From Celoporthe dispersa (taxonomy: Eukaryota > Ascomycota > Sordariomycetes > Diaporthales > Cryphonectriaceae), in assembly GCA_016584495.1 (NCBI GenBank), contig WAID01000007.1, positions 62,001 through 126,000 on the forward strand: 64,000 bases of DNA, written 5' to 3'. A program made the position numbers and the translations under genes. The notes beneath the pieces are model-generated. The model searched no databases, had not been told where the DNA came from, and saw nothing but the letters and a program-made list of their open reading frames with translations. Of this stretch, positions 10,177-21,664 are shown one piece after another; within the stretch, counting starts at the first letter, position 1; each line of letters begins with the position of its first letter.

Positions 10177-13100
10177 CTAGACCAGCTCCATCTTCACCCC
10201 CCTCTTCCCCGTCGTCTCGTCCTTCTGGTCGCTGATCCGGACCCTCACCTTCTGGAACAGCTCGAGGGCCACCTCCCGCGACCCGGTCGTGGTCAGCCTG
10301 TACGTCTCGGCGTCATACGTGGCGGCAGGTTCAGGCTCGGCCAGGTCGCGCAGGCGGATGACGCTCTCGATGCCGAAGCGCGGGACGAGCACCACGAAGC
10401 CGTTGCTAAAGATCTTCATGACGAAGCCGTCCTCCTCGGTGACCTTGCCGCGCACGGCCTGCCCGACGTAGTAGGCGATGCTGGCGCGCCCCGCGAGCTG
10501 CGCGTTGCGGTGCCGCACGTTGATGTTCTTGCACACGGCCTCGAGGCGGCCGCGGCTGCGGACCGAGGGGGCGACGGGCTCGTACTCGATGGCCGCCGCC
10601 AGCTGCCTGTGGGCGACGAGGTCGGCATACCGGCGGATGGGGGAGGTGAAGTGTGTGTAGATGTCGGACGCGAGGCCGTAGTGGCGGAACTCGGGCTCCG
10701 ACTGGGTGCCGGAGCAGAAGTACTCGGCCGACATCATGCAGCGCGTGGCCATGATGCGCACGAGGGTGTTGAAGAAGGGCTCGTCCGGGTCGACGCAGCC
10801 GTCCAGGCTGTCGGCGAGGGCGCGGGATGAGTCCGTGCGCAGCTCGAGGCCCTTCTTCACCCTGAGCTGGTTGGCGAGCTCGTCGAAGTTGGTCTTGGGC
10901 GGCGCGCCGTGGCGCCGGAGGATGGCCGTCTGCGGGAAGGCCTCGTGGATCCTGCGGGCGACGGACACGTTGGCGAGCAGCATGAACTCCTCGACCAGCG
11001 ACATGGTCTCGAGGTGCTGCTTGGTCTTGATGTCGATCGGGTCCGACGTCTCGGATTCCATCTGCACCTTGACCTCGGGCGACGACAGGCTCAGCGCGCC
11101 GGCGTCCATGCGCTTCTGCTTAAGCTTCCTGGACAGCATGAGCAGCGTCCGTATCCCCCCGGTGAGGTCGTCCTGCTGCGACTCGTCGTCGACCCTGAGC
11201 TGGGCCTCCTCGTAGCTGAACGCCTCCCGCGACTTGATGACGGACTTGGTGAACCGCACGCTGACGATGTCGGCACCCGCGCTCATCTCCCAGATGGCCG
11301 AGAATGCGTATCGCTCGACGTACGGCTTCAGGGAGCAGAGGTCCGTGCCGAGGAGCATCGGCAGCATGTCGATGCGCTTGTCCACCAGGTAGACGGTCGT
11401 GCCGCGGATGCTCGCCTCCGTGTCCATTGCGTTGTTGGGCCTGACAAAGTGGGACACGTCGGCGATGTGCACGCCCACCTCGAAGTTGCCGTTGGGCAGC
11501 GGCCTCGCGTGCAGGGCGTCGTCGATGTCCTGGCAGCCGACGGGGTCGATGCTGCAGATCAGGAGCCCGCGCAGGTCCTCCCGGTCCCTCCACCCCGGGT
11601 CGTCCATGCTGGCGGGGACCCTCCAGCCGTGGCCCTCCCCGGGCAGGCAGTCCAGCACGGTCTTGGGGAACGGCCGGTACTGCACGTCATACTCGAGCAG
11701 CAGGGCCTCTGTCTCGGCCGCCTTGGTCTCCATCTCGCCCAGGGACCGCACCAGGTGCCCCACGGGGTGCCTCGAGTCCCGGTCCCAGGCGTCCATGGTG
11801 ACCAGGATCCTCTTGCCCAGCAGCTCGCTGACCTGGCGCGTCCGGAGCCGGATCTTTGGGATCTTCTTGTCCATGGGGATGAGGAAGACGGTGTCCTGCC
11901 TCCTCCCCTGGGCCGAGGACGAGCTGACCGACGACTGGTCGATGTGGCCGACGTACTGGCGCCAGTTGCGCTTGACGACGCCGACCACCTTTGCCGTGGG
12001 CTGCAGGTGGCCCTCGCCCGCCCTGCCCTGCGTCCTCTTCGCCTCGTCCTGGAGGGCCTTCCTCTCCCTGTCCGAGATCAGGTCCTCGCCCTCGCCCTCG
12101 CCCTCGCCCTCGTCCGCGTTCTCGTTCCTGGTCATGGTCTCCTCCTCGACGATCTGGGCAGACGGCTCCTTCCACTGGTCCCTGGGCAGGACCTCCACGA
12201 CCACGACATCCCCGTCCACCGCCCTGTTGATGTTCTCCCGGCCGAGGATGAGCAGCGGCTTGGGGAAGGCCGGCACCCGTATGGACCCCTCGAGGTAGTT
12301 GTACGGCGAGACGCCGAAGACCCCCTGGTGCAGCAGGCCGCCCTTGACGCCCGTCATCATCCTGGACACGGAGAGGTACTCGGGGTACAGGTGCTCGCCG
12401 GGCCTCCTGGGCCTGGTGACCTCGGCCTGCGCCTCCGGGATCATATCCATCAGCTCGTCCGCGTTCTCCAGCCCGGCCACGTAGTCGGCGAGCGACGCGG
12501 CCGCGATGCCCTCCGCCCCCGCCTTGCGCAGGTTGTCCCGGTCGTTGCTCAGCATCACCACGGCCGGCAGCCTCTTGGCCTTGGGGGCGGTCTGCCGCAG
12601 GTGCTCCGCGTACCACCTGACCGCGGCGCGCACGGCGCGGTCGTTGCGGTCGTTAACGGTCTCACCCTGGTCCCGCGTGACGTACGTCTCGAGGCGGAAC
12701 TCGTTGAAGAAGACGTAGAAGCGCTTCTCGTCGCTCCTGGTGAGGCCGATGAGGCGGTTGTAGAGCGGCAGGGAGCGGCCGCGCAGCTCCTCCAGCACGA
12801 CCTGCAGCACGATGACGTCGTAGAAGGCCGACGAGTGCTCGAAGAGGTCCATGGCGGTCAGGAAGGCGTTGGTGTCGGGGACCAGGTAGTGGCCCTTTGG
12901 GTATGCCCTTGTGCCTGCTGGCTCCTTGGAGAGCACGAAGGGGGCGACTGGTGAAGGGGAGGGGCTGTCAGCCATCACTCGTGGACGCGACGCGCGTGTG
13001 TGTGTGTGTGTCAGGGTGGTCAGGTCTCCCTTTCTTCCTTACCTCGTCCTGCAGCATCCCGGGGCGCGTTCCTGAGACAGCTCGAGCACAGCTTCGACGA

Positions 13101-13239
13101 GCACGGGATGTCAGACCGCAGGTAGACCTCCCTCACGATCTTCTGAACCTTGCCGCTCTTTGTCGACCGCACGTAGACCTTGCTTGAGATGTTTGATGCC
13201 AGGGGGATCCGACCCCAGCATCCTCTTGAGACTCGTCAT
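10177..13239 (-). CDS. dis3: DIS3/Rrp44, exosome 3'-5' exonuclease and endonuclease
   Basis: Catalytic subunit of the nuclear and cytoplasmic RNA exosome. Exon 1 (13239 down to 13043) encodes VYVRSTKSGKVQKIVREVYL and the three-cysteine motif PCSSKLCSSC (CR3). A 95-nt intron (13042-12948, GTAAGG...ACCAG) joins in phase at VAPFVLS. Exon 2 encodes the PIN endonuclease domain (HYLVPDTNAFL, LEELRGRS, LSNDRDN), cold-shock domains, the RNB active site (CSIDPVGCQDIDDALHA), HFTSPIRRYADL and a C-terminal S1 domain. The apparent ATG at 12978 lies inside the intron and should not be used as the start. A one-base excess in the G-run at 13202-13206 breaks exon 1 after codon 12. With one base removed the CDS is 989 codons (988 aa), close to yeast Dis3. 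Confidence 0.95.
13202..13206 (-). other. Apparent one-base insertion in DIS3 exon 1
   Basis: On the minus strand the start frame MTSLKRMLGSDP runs out of the conserved frame at a run of five Cs. Removing one C gives ASNISSKVYVRSTKSGK in frame with the CR3 motif. Confidence 0.7.
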
Positions 13240-14960
13240 CCCTGTGTGTCTATGATGACCTCGCGTCGGTGCAGGTCTGGTTTGTGTGTTTTTTTTTCTT
13301 TCTTTCCTTTTCTTTTCCTTCTCTCCTGGTTGGGCAGCTCAGAGGTTCGTTCCTGCTGCTGGTTTCACCGTCGTTGGTGTTGATGAGGTAACTCGCTTGA
13401 AAATTTCTGCTTAGGTAATCCCGACTAGAGAGTAGTACCTGCCACCGTTCACCTGCCCTCAAGTACCAACAAGAAGGAACCTCTTTTCATCACCAGACAA
13501 GCCATCTCGGGTTTCCACCTGTCCTGTCGCCTTTTTTCCAGCTCTTTGTTGTTGTCATTGTTATTTTCCTCCTTTCAAGAAAAGAGAAGGCCCTGTCCCA
13601 GGTCATGATAGCCACAGCTCATCCACCTCACATCACCTCTTGCATCTTCTTCCACTACACCATCACCTACAGCAGCAAGCACATCATATAAAAACATGGT
13701 CGCAATCACCACCCAGCGCAGTAATGAAAGTGCACCGAGAGAAAGCATCGCCCAGCGGCAGCAACAGCTCAACTGCAAGGTACCGTCCAGTGTCCATTCC
13801 ACCCATGACAGGCTCTGGATTACACACCCTCCCACGGCACAGGACACAACCCTCCCGCGGCACAACTGCGCACATCACAATTCACACACCCAAACTACAG
13901 ATGAAAAGAAAAGAAAAAAAAATTACAGAAGCACAGCTCAGGGCACCAATAGACAATCCCAGCTGCCGACTCGCCTAGACCTTCCCTCCCCAGAGCAATG
14001 ACACCCGACGTCTGGCCTCCCACCACCCCTGTTCAAGCCAACATCACCAATAGCAGTCGGTAAATAAGCAGGTAAAGTAAGTATTGCCTAGTACCAGACA
14101 AGCATCCGTCACAGCGGGGCTGCCAGGCCACCACCACCACCACACAGGGGCCATCATCATATTCCAAACCAACATAAACTTCTTCCAGACCAGAGATCCC
14201 ATGACATATCACAAGACCCAGACCGTCTGCGCAATACCCTCCCCACATTACAAAATTACGAGGTAATCCGGTCTGTCTCTGTAGGAGGGGGGGGAGGACG
14301 GGTGTAGGGGGGAAGGAGCAGGAGGAGGAGGAGGAGCAAGAAGAATGGGGGAAGGAGGAGAAGCGGGGAGGGGGGTTCGTCCTCTGCCTGCTGCTGCTGC
14401 TGCTGATGGAGGTGAGCCCTTGCGTGAGCAAATGCTGCGCAGACGGGAGCATCGGGTGTCATCCTCTCTCGTCCATGGCCTGTGCCGTTGGGCTTGTGAG
14501 TACAATACGTGAGTGTTTGTGTGTGTGTGTGTGTGTGGGCACGCGCGTTGTGGTGGTGGTAGGAGTAAGGATTGACACCGGGATACCTCAACCACGTCTC
14601 ACACATCATGTTCTATAAGAGAAGTAGTGTAATCCTCGGTCACCCGAACCCCATAACGCTGTCCCGAACCGTCCAGAATATCCCCAGTGTGTGTGTGTGT
14701 GTGTGTTTTTTTCTTTCTGTCTTTTTTTCTTCTTCTTACATATGCGTAGCTGGGACAGAGAGAAGGACCGATACTGGACTGCTCAGCAGTCATCATGCTC
14801 TCTCGGAGGGGAACACTAACCGCGCTGGCCTGCTCCTGTGTGAGGTCGGGTAGCATGTGCACGGCACGTCCTGCTGCTCATGGTCGCTTGCAAATGCTGT
14901 GCGAGCCTGGGTACTGTACCTGCGGTCATGCTCACGTCCTCCCCCCTCCCCCCCCTCTAT

Positions 14961-15022
14961 CCACCCATCCATCCATCCATCATCCATCATCATCATCATC
15001 CATCCATCCATCCATCCATCCA
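14961..15022. repeat. ATCC/CATC tetranucleotide repeat block
   Basis: Runs of (CATC)n and (CCAT)n with short CAT trinucleotide interruptions. Non-coding. Confidence 0.85.
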
Positions 15023-15068
15023 CCTTTGCCCACCCTATCCTCACTCCGTCCCACCCCATGCACCCACC

Positions 15069-15101
15069 AGGCCAGCCAGCAGGCCAGCCAGCAGGCCAGC
15101 C
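15069..15101. repeat. Short minisatellite, CCAGCAGG-like unit
   Basis: About three tandem copies of a 12-nt unit (ccagccagcagg), just downstream of the ATCC block. Confidence 0.75.
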
Positions 15102-15870
15102 ATCCAACACTGCCTGCCACATACCACACATATGTACATACCACAACACACTACAGTAGTGAGTACTAGGGTTGACCTGGTCGGGAGCCCTTCAGGCAAG
15201 CCCAGTTTTTTTGGAACCCCCTCCCCCTCCCCCCCCATGGGAGGATTTTCAGCGCACATGCCACCGAAAATTCCCGGAGCAAAACCCGGCGGCACACGCA
15301 GCTGCAGCTACTATAGCACTAGGACCATGCTGCGTACAGTACTGCCAGGCCTCGCCAGGGCGTCCAGGGCGTGACATGGGCCGGATCCACCAGATTCATG
15401 CCCGTCAGCCAAGAAACAACCCAGAGAGACCCCACACAGTCCTGAAACCTGACGCGTACGGGGCAGCGGGTCGAGAGGCAGCAGCAAGAAGAAGGCCGCC
15501 GTGAGCGCCGGTGGCAAAAAAGGAAAAAGAAAAAAAGAAAGAGAAAAAGCAGGAGAGAAAAAAGCGAGGGAGGAGGGGTGAAAATCAAAAAGGAGAAAAG
15601 GACCTGTGAGCCTTGCAAGGCTGGCCCGAGAGGACACAAAAGAAAAAAAGATCTAGGGTATTCAATCTCGGGTTAATAATCCGCACACTACTTTTAGCAC
15701 CACAGAGTCGACGGTGATAAGATAAGTTCCCGATGGTTGAACCTCTGGCTTGCCCTGGGAAACACAAACAAGAAAGCTCGTACCATGGGGTGTGGATCGG
15801 CTTTCTTGGTGGGCCTGCCGCGGCACGAGTAACCACAGCAGGCTTCTCGAGGTACGGGTAGGAAAGGGAG

Positions 15871-15936
15871 GTGAGAGAGAGAGAGAGTGTGTGTGTGTGT
15901 GTGAGAGAGAGAGAGGAGGGACGGAGAGACCGGGGG

Positions 15937-15967
<31 letters not shown>
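15871..15967. repeat. Compound GA/GT microsatellite
   Basis: (GA)n, (GT)n, (GA)n, a 40-nt spacer, then a second (GA)n. Open frames over it encode only Arg-Glu or Ser-Leu repeats and are not genes. Confidence 0.85.
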
Positions 15968-15972
<5 letters not shown>

Positions 15973-17100
15973 CACAGACGCAAAGGTCGCGTGGTGATGA
16001 AGGATGATGACAGGATCCACTACCTGCAAGTCCGCACGTCTTCCTGGCTGGCCTGAGCGCTTTCGACGGAGACCCTGCTGGTAACTCCACCGACGACGAC
16101 ATTTCGTCCTACTGCAAGTGATCCTTTCGTTCTTTTTAGTCCCTAAAGTAACTTCAGCCCGTACTCGCGATCTGTACCATAGTTTTTCGTCCTGTTGTCC
16201 TGCAGCCCCCCGGTGTAACGTTTGAAAGGGGACCCAGAAAATTAATAATAATAATAAATTAAAAATTAAAATAAAAAAAAACAAGAGGCACTTGACCTCG
16301 ACAGCCCTGTCCCGGTCCTTGCAGGAAAATGACTCTAGCGAGCCATCAGCAGCATCATCTCGTCGCCCTTGCTGCCGGCATGACCAAAAAGCTGCACGCT
16401 TGACATCATCGGGGACGTGAGGGCTCCATCAGCTCCGAGACAAGGTCTGGCGCACCGCATCATTCACTCGGTTGGTGGGGTGTTTTAAAAAGCAGTCGGT
16501 TATTATAGAGGACCAAAGAAAGAGGAAGAGAGACAGAGAGAGAGAGAGAAAAGAGTCATACCCAGCAGAATGTCTGCGCTCCAGCTTCCCGGAATGGAAA
16601 CCAGCTCACCACCTAGCTCGACGGCACGAGAGCGCTGCATGCTTCGCTTCGCTGCAGGGTGCTTGCACGTCTCGGCGTGCTTCCTTGCAGGCGCCTGCAG
16701 GCCAGCAAGGGTGTGAGGCATCTGACCTCCTTTCGGGCCCTCTTTGTGCGTCAGCGTGCGGTCTTGCTGGGATTCTCAGGAATCCTTGCGGTGGACACCA
16801 CCTTTTTTTTTTTCATCTTTTTTTTTTCCCTTTCTTTTCAGACCACACGCCCCCCCCCTGGTCCTCCTGCTCTTCCCCCCACCACCCGTGTCTGCCTTCT
16901 TCCCGGTGTGCCTCTCTCTCTTTGTGTGTGCCGGACCACACCCTCCTTTCAGCAGCATATGAGTGGGTGGTTCGTTTCGCGGTCGCGGATCCCTCGGGGT
17001 TGCAGTGCAGGTTGTCGTGTCCGCATAGATTGCGAGCGTATCTGCTCATCCACTCATTAGATCTCGACTTGAAACCCTTTATTCCGCCTTTGCCCCCCCC

Positions 17101-20100
17101 CCCCTTTCTTTCATCTTCATTCACCATTCGGCGTGCTGGAGACGGAGATGGTCAGAACCTCGGCGACGAGGTTGGAAGGTGATCTGAGGAAGAAAGGGGA
17201 GAAGAGGTATCGGAGCCCATATCGGACGATCGTGTGTGCTGTAGCCCAATACCCCTACCAATGGCAAATGACGGAGGTATCAACTCCAGTTGTCCCGACT
17301 GGTCTATTAGCCATGATCAATATTGTGGCCCAAAGCGGAATCAGCCGCTAAGTTAGCCCGGTCCACGATATTGGTAATAGCTAGCTCCGCCTGTCATCTT
17401 CTTCCCGCGCCGCCGTGCGTCCAGGCCACGACAGGAGGCGGGAAGACGAACACACCTGATGGGGTGTGACTTCGCTAGAGAGGGACACCCTGCGGTCCTA
17501 CGTGAAGTCGCGCTACCCTCGCACCGCAGCAGAGCAGCCAGGCGGGACAGGAAGAGCTCAGACCACTCAGCCGATGGCGACGGAGAGTCAGGCCCAGCAC
17601 GTCCGACTAATCGCAACCCGGGAAACTCGCCGGCGTTGCGACACCACGCGGTCGAGGACGGAGGTACAGCGCGCTAGCCAGGCGGGCAGGGTGAGTCAAT
17701 TGCTGGTCCCGAATATCTGATGGACCCCCCAGGGGGCCCAGATTCCTGCTTCTTGCAATACATAATGCGTTTCTGAGATCCCACTCCAGAGAGGGCCTGG
17801 AGTGTGTGGGAACCTGGGGCAATCAGAGGCGCGGCATCGGGCCTCGTGGCCCGTGGTGTGTGGGCGGATGACTTACAGGATACATACATCGGATCTTGAC
17901 ATGAAGATGTGCTCCACCACACGCGATCTTCAGCGGAAAAGCGTATAGAAGGATCGTGAGGGCCTGCAAGGGAAGGGTGAATCAAGCTGGGGATCCCCAA
18001 GATGCAGTGCGGGAAACAAGGGTGGGCTCCCGCCGGAGTGGCCTGTAACGCACACAACGAACAGGTCCCCATGCCCTGGCGCTGGGTGGTGGTGGTGGTG
18101 GTGGTGGTAGTGGTAGTGGTTGGTACATAGGCAGTGATGGTGGTGCCCCGGATCGTCGTCGAGTTGGTGTGGTCGCCGCTGCGGCCACCACCTCCTCCGC
18201 CTCGGTCTGAGGCTCTGCCCCCTTCTCTCCTTCGACTCCCTCCTCCTCAGGCGGTAAAAGCTTGGCAGCATGGTGACACCTCTGGAAGATTTGCGGCGGG
18301 CCCAGGGTGGCTTGTCGCGGCCCAGTCTCTCACTCTTCCGGTTCACGCACCGATAAGGCTCGGCTAGAGAATAACCTGAAAGTGCTCCGAAGCCACACCA
18401 CGGTGCTGCTTCCGAATTGAGCTTGTATGACGCCCGTCTTCCCGAGAACTCGACGAAAGGTCCAGTCTGCGTTCGGTCGATGATTCGACGGTTCGAGATC
18501 TGTGAGAGGCGTGAAGTGCTTGGAACATCAGCTGGACACGCTCCGCTGCGACGCTGCTAGAAGCCAATCAGGTGTTGTACCCTCGAGGGCCTGGCCAGGA
18601 GCCAAGCCCCCTGCCGCGAAGTCGCACACCCGTCTCGACTTTGGGGTACCTACGCGCCCAGGCCTGGTCCTGGTGCTCCTTCACACCCTCTTGTTACTCA
18701 TGCCTGAGTCAAAGCTCTCATGCTACACACCCTCGTCCCGCGCCGCACAGGAGGGGGGGGGGCTCTTAGGCCGTGCCTCCACCTGCCGCTGTGTTCTATG
18801 CCCTCTTCGGAGCCGTTCTGGAACATCGCTCGGGGTCTGCACAGTACCTCGAGGGGGACAGAGCTTACCGCACATGACATCCGCTGATGGGGTCCTGTTG
18901 GGACGCCTGGTCAGGCGGGACACCTCGAGACGACTGATCGTAGTGCGATAGAGACACAGGATGAAGATAGGTACCGGGTACAGTGCGTCTTCTGAGATTC
19001 ATCAAGCTGACGCCAAGGCTTTAAGGTCCGTCATAGACTGCGCTATGCTCGACCAATCGATGGGCCAAATTCCATTGGCCTCGACGAAATGGTGATATGT
19101 CGAGTCTATTAAGCTGATCGTTGCCGGCCGGCCGGACAGTGCTCCAGATACAGTATGTCTTCCTTCGGGCCGGCACTGTCGCCTTGTGTTTGTGCTGACT
19201 TGTCCATGTCGGAATGGTCTCAGCTTGCAGTGATAGTCCTCGACCTGGCCTCGAGCTGGCGCTGATGGCGACGTCACGTCTGCCATCGTCAGCTGTTTTC
19301 TCAGCCGGTGCCAGCTTTTTGTCCAGGGGTCAATGGCATCTAGTGAATGCTCACTACCTGGGGAGAGTTTCCCGTAAAAAGAAGCGTCGGCTCGCTCGAG
19401 GGTCACGGCTTCAGCTGTGGCGCGTCCTCCTCCCATCCTCGAGGCCGGGGTCGATGGTGGTCTGACCAATCGCCACCGAGGGACAAAAGTATTTTCTGCC
19501 CGTTGATCCGGTCAGCAGCACCCAGGCGACCCCCCTTCAAGTGGGGCCCTTGAGGCCTGCTTGAGGCCAGCGGGCTCGCAACAGGCGCCTCTTGCTCGTA
19601 GAGATGCCCGCGGACCGTCACGGGCTTGTAGCTGAGCCCCATTTGATTCCATGAATCTGCGAGGCCCAGTCTATTGTTTCCCCTGCATCAAACCGTGTGC
19701 AGACACGTACGCGCAGACCATGTACATACACCTGCTTGGTGGGGTGGGGTTACCGGCAAACGTGGTCACGGATGTAACTATCCATGGCTGGGTCTGTACC
19801 ATAGTAGCGACTTGCACGCTGAGAAGAGAGCATGGGTGTCCCCTCCACGAGCCGGCGAAAGGACATCTCGTGATGGGGGGCTGCGTGTGTGGGAACTTTG
19901 GGCTGGCACGGCTGGATCCTGGAATTCGCACTAGCGGTCCCTTATGGTACTTGGTAGCTCCTCTCGACCCGTGTCAGGGATGGATGTGGCTTGGCTAGCA
20001 CATCCGTACAATGCAGCCTTGCGCATGTGCTGTGGTGAAGGGACTTGTGTGCCACCTACCCCTTCTAGCTAGATCAGAGGCCATCTAGCACAGGCTTTGT

Positions 20101-21633
20101 ACCTTTCTTTGGGAGGGGGAGCGGGATCGAGAGGCGTCCAGGATGGGGGGTTTCCACGGGCAGGCTGATTGTGCAGAAGATATCCTGCTGCTTGCGATGA
20201 TGGTCGGGGCGCGGAGACGCCAGCAACATTCGCGGAATGAATCGCGGCAGGACACAAAAGAAACTGGTGCGCAGTGCTGCTCGTCGGCGCTTTCCCCCGT
20301 CTTGACTTATGCTGGATCCTGGAGGGAGAATGGGCGCGGAGGGGACCAGCTAGAGCAGGGTGGCTTGTAGCTACTCCGTAGATCCGCCGCGACATGCAGA
20401 GACAAGATGCCTAAATGTCGTAGAGGTCTTGCTGCAATCTTGATACCGCCCCATCCATGTCTCTCTGTGTTTATCCTTTTTCTTTTTTTCTTTCCCCCTC
20501 GAGGCGGTCAAGATCTTCGGGCTGTAGGCCAGAGCCTTTAGTAGCACCCGGACCTAAGCGGTGTCCTGCTCGGCCTATACTGTGGTAATGACTCGTCTGA
20601 TTACACCCGTCTTGCCCTTGACACGATCTAGAGGAGAGCTGGAGCTGCAACTGTGTCAACCAGAAAGACAGAGGAGGAGGTGACAATGGCGAGTCGTGGG
20701 CCTGCATCGTGGACCAGGCGAGCTGAGTGCATGTTGAGGATCAGATCCGCCGTTGTATGATGTCCCTACCCTCGATAGACTCAATCGGCGCGAAGTTTAT
20801 GTCCGGGCGCGGGCTATTGCAGGATGTAGCTCGGTGATGATCCACTGCCCCGTGCCCCGTGCCGATGGGGTGATCAGACCCCGGATGGTTTAGAGACAGA
20901 CGTAGTACTGGAATCCGTGCTGGGGTGTGCATGACGGTGGCTGTAGGCTGAATTACGATGGTCGTGCTGGAAGGCTGGAGGGGGAAAAAGTCGGCAGGCC
21001 GGGCAGTAAGTCAGCGGCAGCCCTGGCCAAACCGTACTATGGTAGGTGGTTAGTAGCCAGGGCCGCTGTCGTCGTGTGCCCAGCACCGCGCAGTGGTAAT
21101 TCTGAGGCCTGCAGTCGGGGACTTCCCAGTGTTGGTTCGCATCTCGCAGCGCAGATCGATGCGGCCGTCGGTGAAGCCCCATCTAGACCACTCCTCTCAT
21201 CCACAAACCATCAGGGGTCGGGTCGTAGCAATGTACATTGTGTAGTAGCTGCTGAACGCTCTAGGGTGCTAGGCAAAACGGTGTCTGTGCGAGAGAGCTC
21301 GGATTGTCGGCCAGTGTGATCCCGGTGACGACCCTTGATCCCATTGGGCGGAGACGTAGGGAGCAGCGGCAACGCGGAATGAATCCTTCAGCCCTGTACC
21401 ATAGGTACTCGACTGTGGTGGTATCGCTGTCCAGTGCAGGGCGTGGTGCTACTCATGCCGTGCCATAGGCGGGTGGGAGGTTCCCAACACTAATCTGGCG
21501 GTACCCGCAGCGGGCATGGCATGCTGAGACGGCGGCTGCAGTGATAGGGCTACCACGGTTATCTCGAGAACAGGGCGTGTCCGAGGTCGAGCTGCATGAG
21601 GCCAACCCTTGGAACGCGGCGGCATGGGCCAGA

Positions 21634-21664
<31 letters not shown>

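Larger units (their letters stand above)
13240..17100. other. Non-coding, microsatellite-rich region
   Basis: No supported gene. Open frames here are short, overlap on both strands and mirror GT, GA, CT and CCAT repeats. The part just beyond 13240 is the DIS3 promoter (minus strand). The rest contains ATCC and CCAGCAGG tandem repeats and a compound GA/GT block. Confidence 0.6.

Noticed and set aside
10909..12954. A 681-aa open frame on the plus strand
   Set aside because: Antisense shadow of the GC-rich DIS3 exon; no domain, and codon use mirrors the minus-strand gene.
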